Assembly: GCF_000769405.2 (NCBI RefSeq)
Contig: NZ_CP053439.1
Span: 372,001 to 436,000, forward strand
DNA from: Rhizobium brockwellii
GTDB lineage: Bacteria; Pseudomonadota; Alphaproteobacteria; Rhizobiales; Rhizobiaceae
Direction of reading: 5' to 3'
DNA length: 64,000 nucleotides
The notes below the pieces were generated by a model. It had not been told where the DNA came from. It searched no databases and worked only from the letters and a program-made list of their open reading frames with translations. Position 1 is the stretch's first letter, and each line of letters starts with the position of its first letter. Positions 18,254 through 27,990 of this stretch are shown one piece after another. The position numbers and the translations under genes are program-made.

Positions 18254-18545
18254 GGTTCGCCTTGGTGATAATTGCCAGAAAAATTCAAACTCTGAAAAAT
18301 ATTTTTATATGAGCGATGCCGAGCTGTCGAGGGCCACCGCAGCTGATCTGAACGGTCCGTAATTTTCGATCCGGCAAAGGTTAACCGATCCGGCACTGTG
18401 ACCACGCATCGTGCGACCGGCGCGCAAGCCCCAGATCGGGATGAGTTTTCGAAAAGGATGAGCGCCCACGCGTCTCTCTGACACGCGGGCGCTCTGATTG
18501 AGAAATGGGGCCGACGTCATCGGCCCCGAAACTGGCCGGTCTTCG
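18254..18545. other. 292-base gap between the aceA unit and the acetyltransferase gene
   Basis: No gene is seen. The left end (18254-18312) is AT-rich and is the likely promoter of the acetyltransferase gene. The right end holds two hairpins: GAGCGCC(ca)CGCG...CGCGGGCGCTC at about 18459-18493, and the stem at 18507-18527 described separately. Confidence 0.55.
18507..18527 (-). terminator. Probable terminator of the aceA transcript
   Basis: A perfect 8-base stem GGGGCCGA / TCGGCCCC with a 5-base loop lies 18 bases past the stop of the small gene at 18546. On the minus strand it is followed by ATTTCTCAA, only moderately T-rich, so it may be a weak terminator or a 3'-end stabilising hairpin. 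Confidence 0.6.
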
Positions 18546-18782
18546 TCAATGCCGGTTGGTGACGACGACGGGGATCAGCAGGTCGCCCCAGTGGCCGTCG
18601 CCGCCATGATGACGGGCCGAGCGCACCAGTTCGACCGAGACGCCGGCCTCGACGGCTTTCATGACCGATTGGTTCAGCCGGTGCAGGTCGTTGGCGAGCA
18701 TGCGGATCGTCGTCTGCTGATCCTCGCTCATGCTGCTTGCCTGCTCCTCGGCCCGTTCCCTGACGCGTGTGATGGATGCCAT
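18546..18782 (-). CDS. Small protein downstream of isocitrate lyase, 78 residues
   Basis: The ATG at 18782 follows a very good ribosome site (GAGGAGGAAAAGATC), 21 bases after the aceA stop. The product is helical in its first 55 residues (RVRERAEEQASSMSEDQQTTIRML), then HHGGDGHWGDLLIPVVV. It has no membrane segment or signal peptide. I know of no function, but it very likely shares the aceA transcript. Confidence 0.7.
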   Translation of the reverse strand: MASITRVRERAEEQASSMSEDQQTTIRMLANDLHRLNQSVMKAVEAGVSVELVRSARHHGGDGHWGDLLIPVVVTNRH

Positions 18783-18803
18783 GATCTTTTCCTCCTCTTC
18801 GAG

Positions 18804-20093
18804 TTATTCCGCAGCCGGCTTGAACTGCGCATGTTCGGTCGAGCCGTGCATCGCCGTGGTCGACGACCGGCCGCCGGTGATGGCGAGCGAGACGGCGTCG
18901 AAATAGCCGGTGCCGACCTCGCGCTGATGTTTGGTGGCGGTATAGCCATTGACCTCGGCGGCGAATTCCGCCTGCTGCAGCTCGGAATAGGCCGACATCT
19001 GCCGCTGCCGATAGCCGCGAGCCAGTTCGTACATGCCGTAATTCAGCTGGTGGAAGCCGGCGAGCGTGATGAACTGGAACTTGTAGCCCATTGCGCCGAG
19101 TTCGCGTTGGAACCGCGCAATCGTCGCCTCGTCGAGGTTCTTCTTCCAGTTGAAGGAAGGTGAACAATTATAGGCGAGCAGCTTGCCGGGATGGACCTTG
19201 TGCACGCCTTCGGCAAAGCGCCGCGCCTGATCGAGGTCCGGCTTCGAGGTCTCGCACCAGATGAGATCGCAATGCGGCGCATAGGCGACGGCACGCGCGA
19301 TGCAGGGCTCGATACCGTTTCGCACCTGATAGAAACCTTCGACCGTGCGGCCGGCATCATAGTCGACGAAGGGCTGGTCGCGCTCGTCGATATCAGACGT
19401 CAAAAGCTTTGCCGCTTCCGCGTCGGTGCGGGCGATGACCAGCGTCGCAACGCCCATGACGTCGGCGGCAAGTCGTGCGGCATCGAGATTGCGGATATGG
19501 GCGGCCGTCGGGATCAGCACCTTGCCGCCGAGATGGCCGCATTTCTTCTCCGAGGCGAGCTGGTCCTCGAAGTGAACGCCCGCAGCACCCGCCTCGATAT
19601 AGGCCTTCATGATTTCGAAGGCGTTGAGCGGTCCGCCGAAGCCTGCTTCCGCATCGGCAACGATCGGCGCAAACCAGGTCTCGACGGAAAGTCCCTGAGC
19701 TTCCGCGGTCTCGATCTGATCGGCACGCTGCAGCGTGCGGTTGATGCGTTTGGCAAGTTCCGGACCGGCATTGGCCGGATAGAGCGACTGGTCGGGATAC
19801 ATGGCGGACGCCGTATTGGCGTCGGCCGCCACCTGCCAGCCGGAGAGATAGATCGCCTTCAGCCCGGCGCGCACCATCTGCATGGCCTGGTTGCCGGAAA
19901 GTGCGCCGAGCGCGTTGACGAAATCCTCCTGGTGCAGAAGCTGCCACAACCGGTCCGCCCCCATTTCAGCCAACGTATGGCGTAGCGCCACCGAGCCCCT
20001 GAGCCGCCGCACGTCATCGGCCGAGTAAGGTCTTTCGATGCCGTCGAAACGATCAGCTGGTGCGTTTGGAACCAGTTTGTAAAAATCCGTCAT
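18804..20093 (-). CDS. aceA: Isocitrate lyase
   Basis: Isocitrate lyase splits isocitrate to glyoxylate and succinate, the first step of the glyoxylate bypass. The 429-residue product has the catalytic loop [14 protein letters not shown] (the KKCGH signature), [21 protein letters not shown], and the C-terminal [17 protein letters not shown]. The ATG at 20093 (MTDFYKL) is chosen for the GAGGAGAGCAGC before it; an open frame upstream to 20360 is not coding. The gene diverges from a RamB/ScfR-like regulator at 20284. Bypass activity supports growth on acetate, fatty acids or PHB carbon, which fits the acetoacetyl-CoA synthetase and phasin genes nearby. Confidence 0.96.
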   Translation of the reverse strand: MTDFYKLVPNAPADRFDGIERPYSADDVRRLRGSVALRHTLAEMGADRLWQLLHQEDFVNALGALSGNQAMQMVRAGLKAIYLSGWQVAADANTASAMYPDQSLYPANAGPELAKRINRTLQRADQIETAEAQGLSVETWFAPIVADAEAGFGGPLNAFEIMKAYIEAGAAGVHFEDQLASEKKCGHLGGKVLIPTAAHIRNLDAARLAADVMGVATLVIARTDAEAAKLLTSDIDERDQPFVDYDAGRTVEGFYQVRNGIEPCIARAVAYAPHCDLIWCETSKPDLDQARRFAEGVHKVHPGKLLAYNCSPSFNWKKNLDEATIARFQRELGAMGYKFQFITLAGFHQLNYGMYELARGYRQRQMSAYSELQQAEFAAEVNGYTATKHQREVGTGYFDAVSLAITGGRSSTTAMHGSTEHAQFKPAAE

Positions 20094-20233
20094 GCTGCTC
20101 TCCTCACTAAAAAGCCCGACAAAGGTGCTGCATGACAAGATTGACAATATCAGCCGTTGTGACCAGAAAAACCTTTGATTTCCTGCTCGGAAAGAGGTTA
20201 AGATGACGAGGATTGACAGAGTGGCGCTGTGAA

Positions 20234-20251
20234 TTTGTAAAATTTTGTAAA
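20234..20251. promoter_or_regulatory. Paired TTTGTAAA boxes between aceA and the RamB-like regulator
   Basis: Two identical TTTGTAAA sequences start at 20234 and 20244, exactly 10 bases apart, so they face the same side of the helix. A third copy is at 20076-20083 within the first codons of aceA. RamB in actinobacteria binds a related TTTGCAAA-containing site near aceA. These boxes are therefore good candidate operators for the divergent regulator. Confidence 0.5.
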
Positions 20252-20283
20252 TACAGCGCTCCTTGCTTGTCAAAGGGTGTGAG

Positions 20284-21693
20284 ATGGCGGAACGAAAGAT
20301 ATTCGCAGGCCCGAAAGTCAGGCGCATCCGCAATGCGCTGGCGCTGACGCAGACCGCCATGGCCGAGGCGCTGGAAATATCGCCGTCCTATCTGAACCTG
20401 ATCGAGCGCAACCAGCGGCCGTTGACGGTGCAGCTGCTTCTCAAGCTTGCAAGCGTCTATAGGGTCGATCTGGAGGAATTGCGGGGGCAGACCGGCGGCA
20501 GTCTCGGCCAGCTCAAGGAGGTCTTTGCCGATCCGCTACTATTGGGCGAGCTACCAGGTGATCAGGAATTGGTGGAAGTGGCCGAGGCCGCACCCAATGC
20601 CGCAAGCGGCATGATCAAGCTCTACCGCGCCTATCGCGAGCAGGCGGCAAGGCTGTCCGATCTGACGGCGCTGATGGTCGCCGAAGGGCATGCGCCAATC
20701 GCCGCCGGCCGCTTGCCGCTGGACGAGGTGCGCGAGACGCTGGAGCGCCGGTCCGGCTATTTCGCGCGGATCGAGACGGCGGCGGAAGCCTTTGCCGTAA
20801 CGCTCCCCGGCGGCCTCGATCTTGCCGCCGGACTGAAGGATTGGCTGCGCTCCGAGCGCGGCATCGCGGTGCGTGTCTTGCCCGTCCATGTCATGCCGGA
20901 TCTGCGCCGCCGTTTCGATCGCCATTCGATGCGGCTTTTCATCTCGGAGCGCCTGTCGCAGGCCGACCGGGCGCACGAAATATCAGTCGAGGCCGCGACT
21001 CTGGCCCTGCTGCCGGCAATCGATGCCGAGCTCGACGATCTCTCGCTCTCCTCCGCCGAGGCGCGCCGCATTGCCCGCTTCGAGCTTGCCCGCATCGCCG
21101 CTCTGGCGCTTGCAATGCCCTATGAAGCTTTTCTGTCAGCGGCCAAGGCAACGCGCTACGATATCGATATTCTGCGTGCGCGCTTCGGCGTCTCCTTCGG
21201 CCATGCCGCCGCGCGCCTTGCCATGCTGCAGCGGCCCGGGACGGCCGCCATTCCCTTCTTCCTGATCGAGATCGATGCCGCTGGCCATCGGCTGCGCCGG
21301 GCAGGCGCCCAGGGCTTTCCGCAGGCCCGTTTCGGCGGCGGCTGCCCGAAGCTCAATATCCACGCCGCTTTCCTGCAGCCGGGCCAGATCCTCGCCGAAA
21401 CGGTGGTCATGCCTGATGGCGCATCCTTCCTGACGGTCGCCCGCACCCTGGAAGGACCGAGCGTCGAATTTGGCGAAAGGATCAGGCGCACCGCGATCCT
21501 GATCGGCTGCGACGCCGCCCTTGGCGAGGGCGTGGTCTATGGGCAAGCGATGGCGCTCGATCCGGTCGCGGTCGGTCCGGCCTGTCGCCTTTGCGAGCGG
21601 CGCGGCTGCCTTTCCCGCGCCGAGCCGCCGGTGACGAGACCGCTCGGGCTCGACGAGATGGTGGCAGGCCTCAGCGCCTTCGATTTTCAATGA
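20284..21693 (+). CDS. RamB/ScfR-type XRE regulator of short-chain acyl metabolism
   Basis: The 469-residue product has an N-terminal XRE helix-turn-helix ([36 protein letters not shown]), a middle ImmA/IrrE-like domain and a C-terminal DUF2083-type domain. That last domain contains the cysteine group [14 protein letters not shown]. This matches the RamB/ScfR (short-chain fatty-acyl regulator) plan, with members that control glyoxylate and methylcitrate genes. Its divergent position next to aceA supports direct control of isocitrate lyase. The ATG at 20284 (MAERKIF) is preferred, with AAGGGTGTG just upstream, over an in-frame TTG at 20263. Confidence 0.88.
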   Translation: MAERKIFAGPKVRRIRNALALTQTAMAEALEISPSYLNLIERNQRPLTVQLLLKLASVYRVDLEELRGQTGGSLGQLKEVFADPLLLGELPGDQELVEVAEAAPNAASGMIKLYRAYREQAARLSDLTALMVAEGHAPIAAGRLPLDEVRETLERRSGYFARIETAAEAFAVTLPGGLDLAAGLKDWLRSERGIAVRVLPVHVMPDLRRRFDRHSMRLFISERLSQADRAHEISVEAATLALLPAIDAELDDLSLSSAEARRIARFELARIAALALAMPYEAFLSAAKATRYDIDILRARFGVSFGHAAARLAMLQRPGTAAIPFFLIEIDAAGHRLRRAGAQGFPQARFGGGCPKLNIHAAFLQPGQILAETVVMPDGASFLTVARTLEGPSVEFGERIRRTAILIGCDAALGEGVVYGQAMALDPVAVGPACRLCERRGCLSRAEPPVTRPLGLDEMVAGLSAFDFQ

Positions 21694-21707
21694 TTGTGAA
21701 ATCATTG
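21688..21707. repeat. Perfect inverted repeat over the stop of the RamB-like gene
   Basis: CAATGATT gtga AATCATTG is a perfect 8-base inverted repeat that includes the stop codon at 21691-21693. No T-run follows, so it is not a standard terminator. It could act as an operator for the potF promoter about 110 bases downstream or as an mRNA end structure. Confidence 0.5.
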
Positions 21708-21819
21708 AGGACGCAGGATTTTGCGCTTGTGGGCTGTGAAATTCCTTCTTAGTCTGCGTGGAAAACCAGAGGGAAAAGATGTCCGGGGGTGCGGAATCTT
21801 TGAACAAACAGGAGAAGTT

Positions 21820-22917
21820 ATGAGGTCAACCATCCTATGCGTGACGGCCGCCGCCGTTACCGCACTCCTTGCTGCCGCTCCGGCCTTTGCCCAGGAGCGC
21901 GTGGTCAACGTCTACAACTGGTCGGATTATATCGACAGTTCCATTCTTGAGGATTTCACCAAGGAAACCGGCATCAAGGTCGTCTACGACACTTTCGATT
22001 CCAACGAGACGCTGGAAACCAAGCTCTTGGCCGGTGGTTCGGGGTATGACGTCGTCGTCCCCACAGTATCCTTCATGCAGCGCCAGATCGCCGCCGGCGT
22101 CTACCAGAAGCTCGACAAGTCGAAGCTGCCGAACCTGGTCAACATGTGGGATGTCATCATGAAGGGCGTGGCGTCCTTCGACCCCGGCAATGAATACAGC
22201 GTCGACTACATGTGGGGCACGACGGGCATCGGCTATAATGTCGACAAGGTCAAGGCTGCCCTCGGCACCGACGAAAAGCCCAATTGGGACGCGTTGTTCG
22301 ATCCGGCGAAAGCGGCGAAACTCAAGGATTGCGGCATCTATATGCTGGATTCCCCAACCGACGTCGTGCCCTCGGCGCTCGCCTATCTCGGGCTCAATCC
22401 GAACAGCACCGATCCGGCCGATCTCAAGAAGGCGCAGGAGGTTCTCACGGCCGTCCGCCCCTTCGTCCGCAAGTTCCATTCTTCCGAATATATCAGCGCG
22501 CTGGCGAACGGCGATATCTGCATCGCGCTCGGTTTTTCCGGCGACGTCTTCCAGGCCCGTGACCGCGCCGCGGAAGCCAATGCCGGCGTCAAGGTCGATT
22601 ATTCGGTCCCGTCTCAGGGCGCCCAGATCTTCTTCGACGTCTTCGGCATTCCGAAGGATGCGCCGCATGTCGCCGAAGCCCATGAATTCATCAACTACAT
22701 GATGAAGCCGGAAGTGATCGCCAAGGCGTCGAACTTCGTCTTCTACGCCAACGGCAACAAGGCCTCGCAGCAGTTCCTCGACAAGGAGGTCCTCGACGAT
22801 ACGGCGATCTACCCGACGCCCGAGATAATGGCGAAACTCTTCACCGTTCCGCCGCTCGATCCAAAGACCCAGCGGATCGTGACGCGGCTATGGACCACCG
22901 TGGTCACCGGCCAATGA
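21820..22917 (+). CDS. potF: Putrescine-binding periplasmic protein
   Basis: The 365-residue product has a signal peptide (MRSTILCVTAAAVTALLAAAPAFA, cleaved before QE). The mature part has polyamine-binding features: VNVYNWSDYIDSSILEDF, TGIKVVYDTFDSNETLETKL, GYDVVVPT, and YMWGTTGIGYNVDKV. The ATG at 21820 has AGGAGAAGTT right before it; an upstream in-frame extension lacks a signal for translation. It begins potFGHI, with potG 114 bases downstream past a terminator-like hairpin that would leave potF more abundant than the other subunits. Confidence 0.94.
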   Translation: MRSTILCVTAAAVTALLAAAPAFAQERVVNVYNWSDYIDSSILEDFTKETGIKVVYDTFDSNETLETKLLAGGSGYDVVVPTVSFMQRQIAAGVYQKLDKSKLPNLVNMWDVIMKGVASFDPGNEYSVDYMWGTTGIGYNVDKVKAALGTDEKPNWDALFDPAKAAKLKDCGIYMLDSPTDVVPSALAYLGLNPNSTDPADLKKAQEVLTAVRPFVRKFHSSEYISALANGDICIALGFSGDVFQARDRAAEANAGVKVDYSVPSQGAQIFFDVFGIPKDAPHVAEAHEFINYMMKPEVIAKASNFVFYANGNKASQQFLDKEVLDDTAIYPTPEIMAKLFTVPPLDPKTQRIVTRLWTTVVTGQ

Positions 22918-22928
22918 TCTGATCGTGG

Positions 22929-22958
22929 CCCGGGCGGAAACGTCCGGGTCTTTTTTTT
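22929..22958 (+). terminator. Terminator/attenuator between potF and potG
   Basis: The 8-base stem CCCGGGCG / CGTCCGGG (one G-U pair) with a GAAA tetraloop is followed by TC and eight T. It is a strong intrinsic terminator form, but the following genes complete the same transporter, so partial read-through is likely. Confidence 0.9.
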
Positions 22959-23031
22959 GACGATCGCGGTTGGGTGAAGCCGGGAACAAAAGCCGAGAAC
23001 AAAAGAACATAATGTATTTTCGGGGAACAAT

Positions 23032-24174
23032 ATGAAGTCTCTAGGCAATATTCGCCGCTCTTTCGCACCTTGGACCGATCCGTCCGCCAAGCCCTTCATT
23101 TCAATCAAGAACGTCACCAAGCGTTTCGGTGATTTCACCGCCGTCGATAACCTGTCGCTCGACATCTATCACCGCGAGTTCTTCGCGCTGCTCGGCGCTT
23201 CCGGCTGCGGCAAGTCGACGCTTCTGCGTATGCTCGCCGGCTTCGAGCAGCCGACCTCGGGCGAGATCGTGCTCGACGGCACCGACATGGCCGGCACGCC
23301 GCCCTATCGGCGTCCCGTCAACATGATGTTCCAGTCCTATGCGCTTTTCCCGCACATGACGGTCGAGAAGAACATCGCCTTCGGCCTGAGACAGGACGGC
23401 ATGGCGAAGGACGAAATGACCGACCGCGTTTTGCAGATGTTGAAGCTCGTCAAGCTGGAGCAATTTGCCTCCCGCAAGCCGAACCAGCTTTCCGGCGGCC
23501 AGCGCCAGCGCGTGGCGCTGGCCCGCTCGCTCGCCAAGCGCCCCAAGGTGCTGCTGCTCGACGAACCGCTCGGCGCGCTCGACAAGAAGCTGCGTGAGGA
23601 AACCCAGTTCGAGCTGATGGACCTGCAGCAGAATCTCGGCCTCACCTTCGTCGTCGTCACCCACGACCAGGAAGAGGCGATGACCATGGCCGATCGTATC
23701 GCCGTCATGAGCCACGGCAAGGTCGTGCAGGTGGCGACGCCGGCGGAGATCTACGAGGCGCCGAATTGCCGTTTCGTCGCGGATTTCATCGGCGACGTGA
23801 ACATTTTCGACGGCAAGGTCGCCTCATCGGGCAACGGCACCGTCGAGATATCAGTCGACAGCGGCTTCAGCGTGCGTGTCGCCGCCTCCGAAACCCCTGC
23901 TGCAGGCAGCGCCGTCGGCTTCGCCATCCGGCCGGAGAAGATGCGTGTCGGGCGTACGGCGCCTGCCAACGCGTCCGTCAACGCCGCCAAAGGCGAACTC
24001 TGGGATATCGCCTATCTCGGCGACATGACTGTGTTCCATGTGAAATTGCAAAGCGGCAACGTCGTCAAGGCCTCGTCCCTCAATGCGCAGCGCTCCGTCG
24101 ACGACCCCTTCACCTACGATCAGGAAGTCTGGGTCTCCTTCGACGAGAATGCCGGCGTCCTGCTGAAGGATTGA
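23032..24174 (+). CDS. potG: Putrescine ABC transporter ATP-binding protein
   Basis: The 380-residue ATPase has Walker A GASGCGKST, Q-loop MMFQSYALFPHMT, signature LSGGQRQRVALARSL, Walker B VLLLDEPLGALD and switch VVTHDQEEAM, and a C-terminal TOBE domain (VGFAIRPEKMRVG). About 20 extra N-terminal residues precede the ABC core, as in other PotG proteins. The ATG at 23032 lies after GGGGAACAAT. potH starts 4 bases after its stop. Confidence 0.94.
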   Translation: MKSLGNIRRSFAPWTDPSAKPFISIKNVTKRFGDFTAVDNLSLDIYHREFFALLGASGCGKSTLLRMLAGFEQPTSGEIVLDGTDMAGTPPYRRPVNMMFQSYALFPHMTVEKNIAFGLRQDGMAKDEMTDRVLQMLKLVKLEQFASRKPNQLSGGQRQRVALARSLAKRPKVLLLDEPLGALDKKLREETQFELMDLQQNLGLTFVVVTHDQEEAMTMADRIAVMSHGKVVQVATPAEIYEAPNCRFVADFIGDVNIFDGKVASSGNGTVEISVDSGFSVRVAASETPAAGSAVGFAIRPEKMRVGRTAPANASVNAAKGELWDIAYLGDMTVFHVKLQSGNVVKASSLNAQRSVDDPFTYDQEVWVSFDENAGVLLKD

Positions 24175-24178
24175 CATC

Positions 24179-25090
24179 ATGGGCAAGTTCACCTCCGGCC
24201 TCTACAACCGCCTCGTCATCGTCATCCCTTACGGCTGGCTTCTGCTCTTCTTCCTGGCGCCCTTCTTCATCGTCTTCCGCATTTCGCTGTCGACGACGGC
24301 GATCGCCATGCCGCCCTATGAGCCTGTCTTCTCCTTCGCCGATGGCTGGGCCGGCCTCTTAAGCAAGATCGGCGAATTCTCCTTCGACAATTACACCTAC
24401 CTCACCGACGACCCGCTCTATTTCAACGCCTATGTGTCGAGCGTGGTGATCGCCGGGATCTCCACCTTCCTGACGCTGCTGATCGCCTATCCGATCGCCT
24501 ACGGCATGGCGCAGGCGCCACGTGGCCTGCGGCCGACGCTGGTGATGCTCGTGATCCTGCCCTTCTGGACGAGCTTCCTGATCCGCGTCTACGCCTGGAT
24601 CGCCATCCTCAAGCCGGAGGGCCTGTTCAACCAGCTGCTGCTGTCGCTGCACCTGATCGATACACCGCTGATCATCCTCAACACCAATACCGCCGTCTAT
24701 ATCGGCATCGTCTATTCCTATCTGCCCTTCATGGTGCTGCCGCTTTATTCGGCGCTCGAGAAGATGGACGGCACGTTGATCGAGGCTGCGCAGGATCTCG
24801 GCTGCCCGCCGATCACCGCCTTCTGGCGCGTCACCTTCCCGCTGTCGATCCCCGGCGTTGTAGCCGGCTGCATGCTGGTCTTCATTCCGGCCGTCGGCGA
24901 ATTCGTCATTCCCGATCTGCTCGGCGGGTCGCAGACGCTGATGATCGGCAAGACGCTGTGGAACGAGTTCAATTCCAATCGCGACTGGCCGGTCTCCTCG
25001 GCGGTGGCGACCATCCTTTTGCTGATCCTGGTCATCCCGATCGTCTTCTTCCAGAATGTCCAGGCCAAAGCCGAAGAGCGGGGGAAATAA
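24179..25090 (+). CDS. potH: Putrescine ABC transporter permease
   Basis: The 303-residue inner-membrane permease has an N-terminal helix (YGWLLLFFLAPFFIVFRISL), at least five more helices, and the EAA loop GTLIEAAQDLGCPPITAFWRVTFP. It also has the PotH-type VFIPAVGEFVIPDLLGGSQ. It lies between potG and potI with 4- and 3-base gaps. Confidence 0.94.
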   Translation: MGKFTSGLYNRLVIVIPYGWLLLFFLAPFFIVFRISLSTTAIAMPPYEPVFSFADGWAGLLSKIGEFSFDNYTYLTDDPLYFNAYVSSVVIAGISTFLTLLIAYPIAYGMAQAPRGLRPTLVMLVILPFWTSFLIRVYAWIAILKPEGLFNQLLLSLHLIDTPLIILNTNTAVYIGIVYSYLPFMVLPLYSALEKMDGTLIEAAQDLGCPPITAFWRVTFPLSIPGVVAGCMLVFIPAVGEFVIPDLLGGSQTLMIGKTLWNEFNSNRDWPVSSAVATILLLILVIPIVFFQNVQAKAEERGK

Positions 25091-25093
25091 ACC

Positions 25094-25912
25094 ATGCTGA
25101 AATGGACCCGTTTCAACATCCTCTCCGTCACGCTCGGCTTCGCTTTCCTCTATCTGCCGATCGTGCTTCTCGTTATTTTCTCCTTCAATGAATCCAAACT
25201 CGTGACCGTCTGGGGCGGCTTCTCGACGAAATGGTATGTCTCTTTGATGAGCAATCAGGCCTTGCTCGACGCTGCGTGGGTGACGCTGCGCGTCGGACTG
25301 CTGTCGGCAACGTTTGCAACCATCCTCGGCACGATGGCGGCGCTGACATTGGTGCGCTACACGCGCTTTCGCGGACGCATGCTGTTTTCGGGCATGGTCT
25401 ATGCGCCCCTCGTCATGCCGGAGGTCATCACCGGCCTGTCATTGCTGCTGCTCTTTGTGGCGATCGGTCTCGACCGCGGCTTCTGGACGATCACGCTCGC
25501 GCATACGACGTTGACCATGTGCTTCGTCGCCGTCGTCGTGCAGTCGCGCCTGCTGAGTTTCGATCATTCGATCGAGGAAGCGGCTCAGGATCTCGGCGCG
25601 CCGCCGGTGCGGACTTTCTTCGAGATCACCCTGCCGATCATCGCGCCCGCCGTCGCCTCCGGCTGGATCCTGGCCTTCACCCTGTCGCTCGACGATCTGG
25701 TGATTGCAAGCTTCACGTCGGGGCCTGGCGCCACCACGCTGCCGATGAGGATCTACAGCCAGGTCCGCCTCGGCGTAACGCCCGAGATCAATGCGGTGTG
25801 CACGATCCTGATCGGCATCGTCGCCCTCGGCGTCATCTGCACCTCGATCATCACCAAGCGCCGCGAAACGCAGCGCCAGAGAGACGAGCGCGCGGCCGCC
25901 GCCGGCGCGTGA
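25094..25912 (+). CDS. potI: Putrescine ABC transporter permease
   Basis: The 272-residue permease has helices starting at LSVTLGFAFLYLPIVLLVIF, the EAA loop HSIEEAAQDLGAPPVRTFFEITLP, and the PotI-type segment LSLDDLVIASFTSGPGATTLPM. It is the last gene of potFGHI. An intergenic palindromic repeat follows rather than a plain terminator. Confidence 0.94.
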   Translation: MLKWTRFNILSVTLGFAFLYLPIVLLVIFSFNESKLVTVWGGFSTKWYVSLMSNQALLDAAWVTLRVGLLSATFATILGTMAALTLVRYTRFRGRMLFSGMVYAPLVMPEVITGLSLLLLFVAIGLDRGFWTITLAHTTLTMCFVAVVVQSRLLSFDHSIEEAAQDLGAPPVRTFFEITLPIIAPAVASGWILAFTLSLDDLVIASFTSGPGATTLPMRIYSQVRLGVTPEINAVCTILIGIVALGVICTSIITKRRETQRQRDERAAAAGA

Positions 25913-25918
25913 GCTAAA

Positions 25919-25990
25919 GCAATTGCAGCAAAAGTGCGCAGCGGTTTTGCGTCCGGAATTGCGCGAAAACAAAGAGATAGAGCACGTCTG
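25919..25990. repeat. Rhizobial intergenic palindromic element (AGCAATT...AATTGC type)
   Basis: GCAATTGC ag CAAAA ... GTTTTG cgtccg GAATTGC forms a two-part inverted repeat at about 25919-25965. It is followed by the GCGAAAACAAAGAGATAGAGC tail that I recognise from many Rhizobium and Sinorhizobium intergenic regions. It fills the gap between the convergent potI and AsmA-like genes. Such elements are non-coding and may act in transcription ending. Confidence 0.65.
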
Positions 25991-26015
25991 CGATTCGAAG
26001 AAGAACCGAAATGTT

Positions 26016-27908
26016 CTATTGTGCGTGGGGCGTATTGCCGAAAAGTGGAACCGGCGAGATCACCGGGTTCGGCCATGAACCGCCGATGAAGAACGGCAGA
26101 AGCGGCAGCTCCGCCGCCTTGGCCGGATCGGTTGCATCCAGTGATCCGGAAAGCGCCAGCCCGTTCGAATGATAGGTGATGATGCCGGAAAGCGTCAGTG
26201 TCTGTGTGGGTCCGGCGATGTGGGCGTCATGGATCTCGGCGGAGCCGTTGGCGAAATCGGCCTGTAGGTTCAACTGGTTGAAGGCGAAGGCGCCGCCTGC
26301 TGCGGCGCTCAGCGGAAAGAACGGTTTTTCGGCCGCCTGCGTCCGAAGTGCTGCGGCATCGATGCCGGGAATCGTGCCTTCCCCGGTCCAGAAGTGCAGC
26401 TTGCCGGTAACGTCGGCAAGGCCGGTCGTCCAGATCGCCTTCGGCGACTGCAGGTCGAGATCGAGCGATCCTGTCGCGAGCGGCAGCGGACCCTTCAGCT
26501 GCAAGCGCTCGGCAAGGGCTGCGAAGTCGGCATTGCGGATCGAAAGCTGAAGCTTGCCGCCGCCGTCGAAGTCGCGCTGCGTCGCTTCCAGATGCGCGGT
26601 CATTTCACCGCCTTCGAACTGGCTGTCGCCAATATCGAATTTCGCCTCGCCGCCGGCAACGATCACACTGGCGCCGACATCGGAAAGCTCGAAGAGACCC
26701 ATCTGCGCGCGCCGCGCCGAAAGCCTGACGTCGATATCGAGCACCCGCAACGGTCCGCTGATGCCCGCGGAAATTTCCTCCGCCTCGCCGGCTGCGAGCC
26801 TGAGCGCGAAGGCGTCGAGGAAGGGCTTGAGGTTCATCTGGTCGAAGGCGAGCGTGCCGCCGATTTTCGGTCGTTTGCCGGGTTGGGTGAAAAGGTCCAT
26901 CACCCCGGTGGCGCTCGCTTCGTTCAGCGAGAGGCTGAGATTGTTGAAACGCAGCCCGTTGCCCGACGACATAATGTCGGATTCCAGCGAGGCGCTCTTC
27001 AGCGTTGCGATACCGGGGATCGATTTGCCCGACCATATCAGCAGCGCCGGCACGTCGGGAATGCTGGCGGTGATATTGCCGGAAAGGGCCGAAAGGTTGG
27101 CGATGCTGGCGATGCCCTGGAAGTGCGCGGTCAACAGGTTTGATGTGAGCGACGTCCGTGTCTCGGCATTCCTGCCGGCAAAGGCGAGTAGCGGCTGGCG
27201 CGAGGCGAAATCGACTTTCAGGTCCTCGCCGTTGATACGGGCGATGACGACCGCCGAGATCGCGCCGGATAGTCTCGGCCAGGCAATATCGGCGGTGACG
27301 CTGTCGAAATGATAGGTCTTGGCGGTCTTGGTGTCGGTGACCACAAGCATGCCGTCCTCAACGGTCACCGCGCCGATCTCGGCGTCGAGATCGGGATCGA
27401 GCACCTCAGCTCCATTTTCGGAGCGTACGCCGCTGATCGCGCGTGCGAGCAGGCCGGCATAATTCCAGTCGATCAGCCCTTTTTCGTCGCGCGTCAGCGC
27501 TAGGTTGGGGCGCACCAGGTGGAATTCGTGGAAACTTGTCCGGCCTCTCAACGCGTCGATGAGGCTGAAATCGGCCGACAGGCTTTCAATGCTGCCGAGC
27601 AGCTTGTCGCCGCTTTCGCGCGGTTGACGGATGGTGATCTGGTTCAGCGTGATGCGTGGTGTCGGCCAGAATTCGAGAACCGGACTGCCCTTGATCTCGG
27701 CATGGTAGCCCGTCCATTTCGACAGCGCGTCCTCGATGCCGGAGCGCACGAAGCCGGTCGAGATGAGATAGGGTGCGGCGACCCTGAGCGCCACGAAAAG
27801 CGCAAGCGCGATCAGCAGGAATACCGTCGACAGGCGGGCGAAGGCCGGAAGCCAGCGCGAAACGGGTCCGATCTTCCTGCGCCACCTGCGATGTCTTGAC
27901 GTGTTCAT
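26016..27908 (-). CDS. AsmA family protein
   Basis: The 630-residue product has one N-terminal membrane helix (LSTVFLLIALALFVALRVAA) and a long beta-rich periplasmic part. The start matches the AsmA domain (TGYHAEIKGSPVLEFWPTP, ITLNQITI) and the end the AsmA C-terminal region (GTIPGIDAAALR, GAFAFNQLNLQADFANGSAEI). Related proteins are repeating beta-groove bridges thought to carry phospholipid to the outer membrane or to affect its assembly. The ATG at 27908 (MNTSRHR) follows GGCGGAG; a TTG at 27923 is in frame. It is alone on this strand. Confidence 0.85.
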   Translation of the reverse strand: MNTSRHRRWRRKIGPVSRWLPAFARLSTVFLLIALALFVALRVAAPYLISTGFVRSGIEDALSKWTGYHAEIKGSPVLEFWPTPRITLNQITIRQPRESGDKLLGSIESLSADFSLIDALRGRTSFHEFHLVRPNLALTRDEKGLIDWNYAGLLARAISGVRSENGAEVLDPDLDAEIGAVTVEDGMLVVTDTKTAKTYHFDSVTADIAWPRLSGAISAVVIARINGEDLKVDFASRQPLLAFAGRNAETRTSLTSNLLTAHFQGIASIANLSALSGNITASIPDVPALLIWSGKSIPGIATLKSASLESDIMSSGNGLRFNNLSLSLNEASATGVMDLFTQPGKRPKIGGTLAFDQMNLKPFLDAFALRLAAGEAEEISAGISGPLRVLDIDVRLSARRAQMGLFELSDVGASVIVAGGEAKFDIGDSQFEGGEMTAHLEATQRDFDGGGKLQLSIRNADFAALAERLQLKGPLPLATGSLDLDLQSPKAIWTTGLADVTGKLHFWTGEGTIPGIDAAALRTQAAEKPFFPLSAAAGGAFAFNQLNLQADFANGSAEIHDAHIAGPTQTLTLSGIITYHSNGLALSGSLDATDPAKAAELPLLPFFIGGSWPNPVISPVPLFGNTPHAQ

Positions 27909-27990
27909 GATCTCCGCCGGCAAATTAAGCCGGTCATCCCGTTATGCGCTGATTTCGCCGGATATAGGAAATATCAGGCATATGCAAATC

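Noticed and set aside
22929..22958. End of the operon after potF
   Set aside because: The hairpin is a good terminator, but potG, potH and potI complete the same transporter directly downstream, so it more likely reduces than ends transcription.
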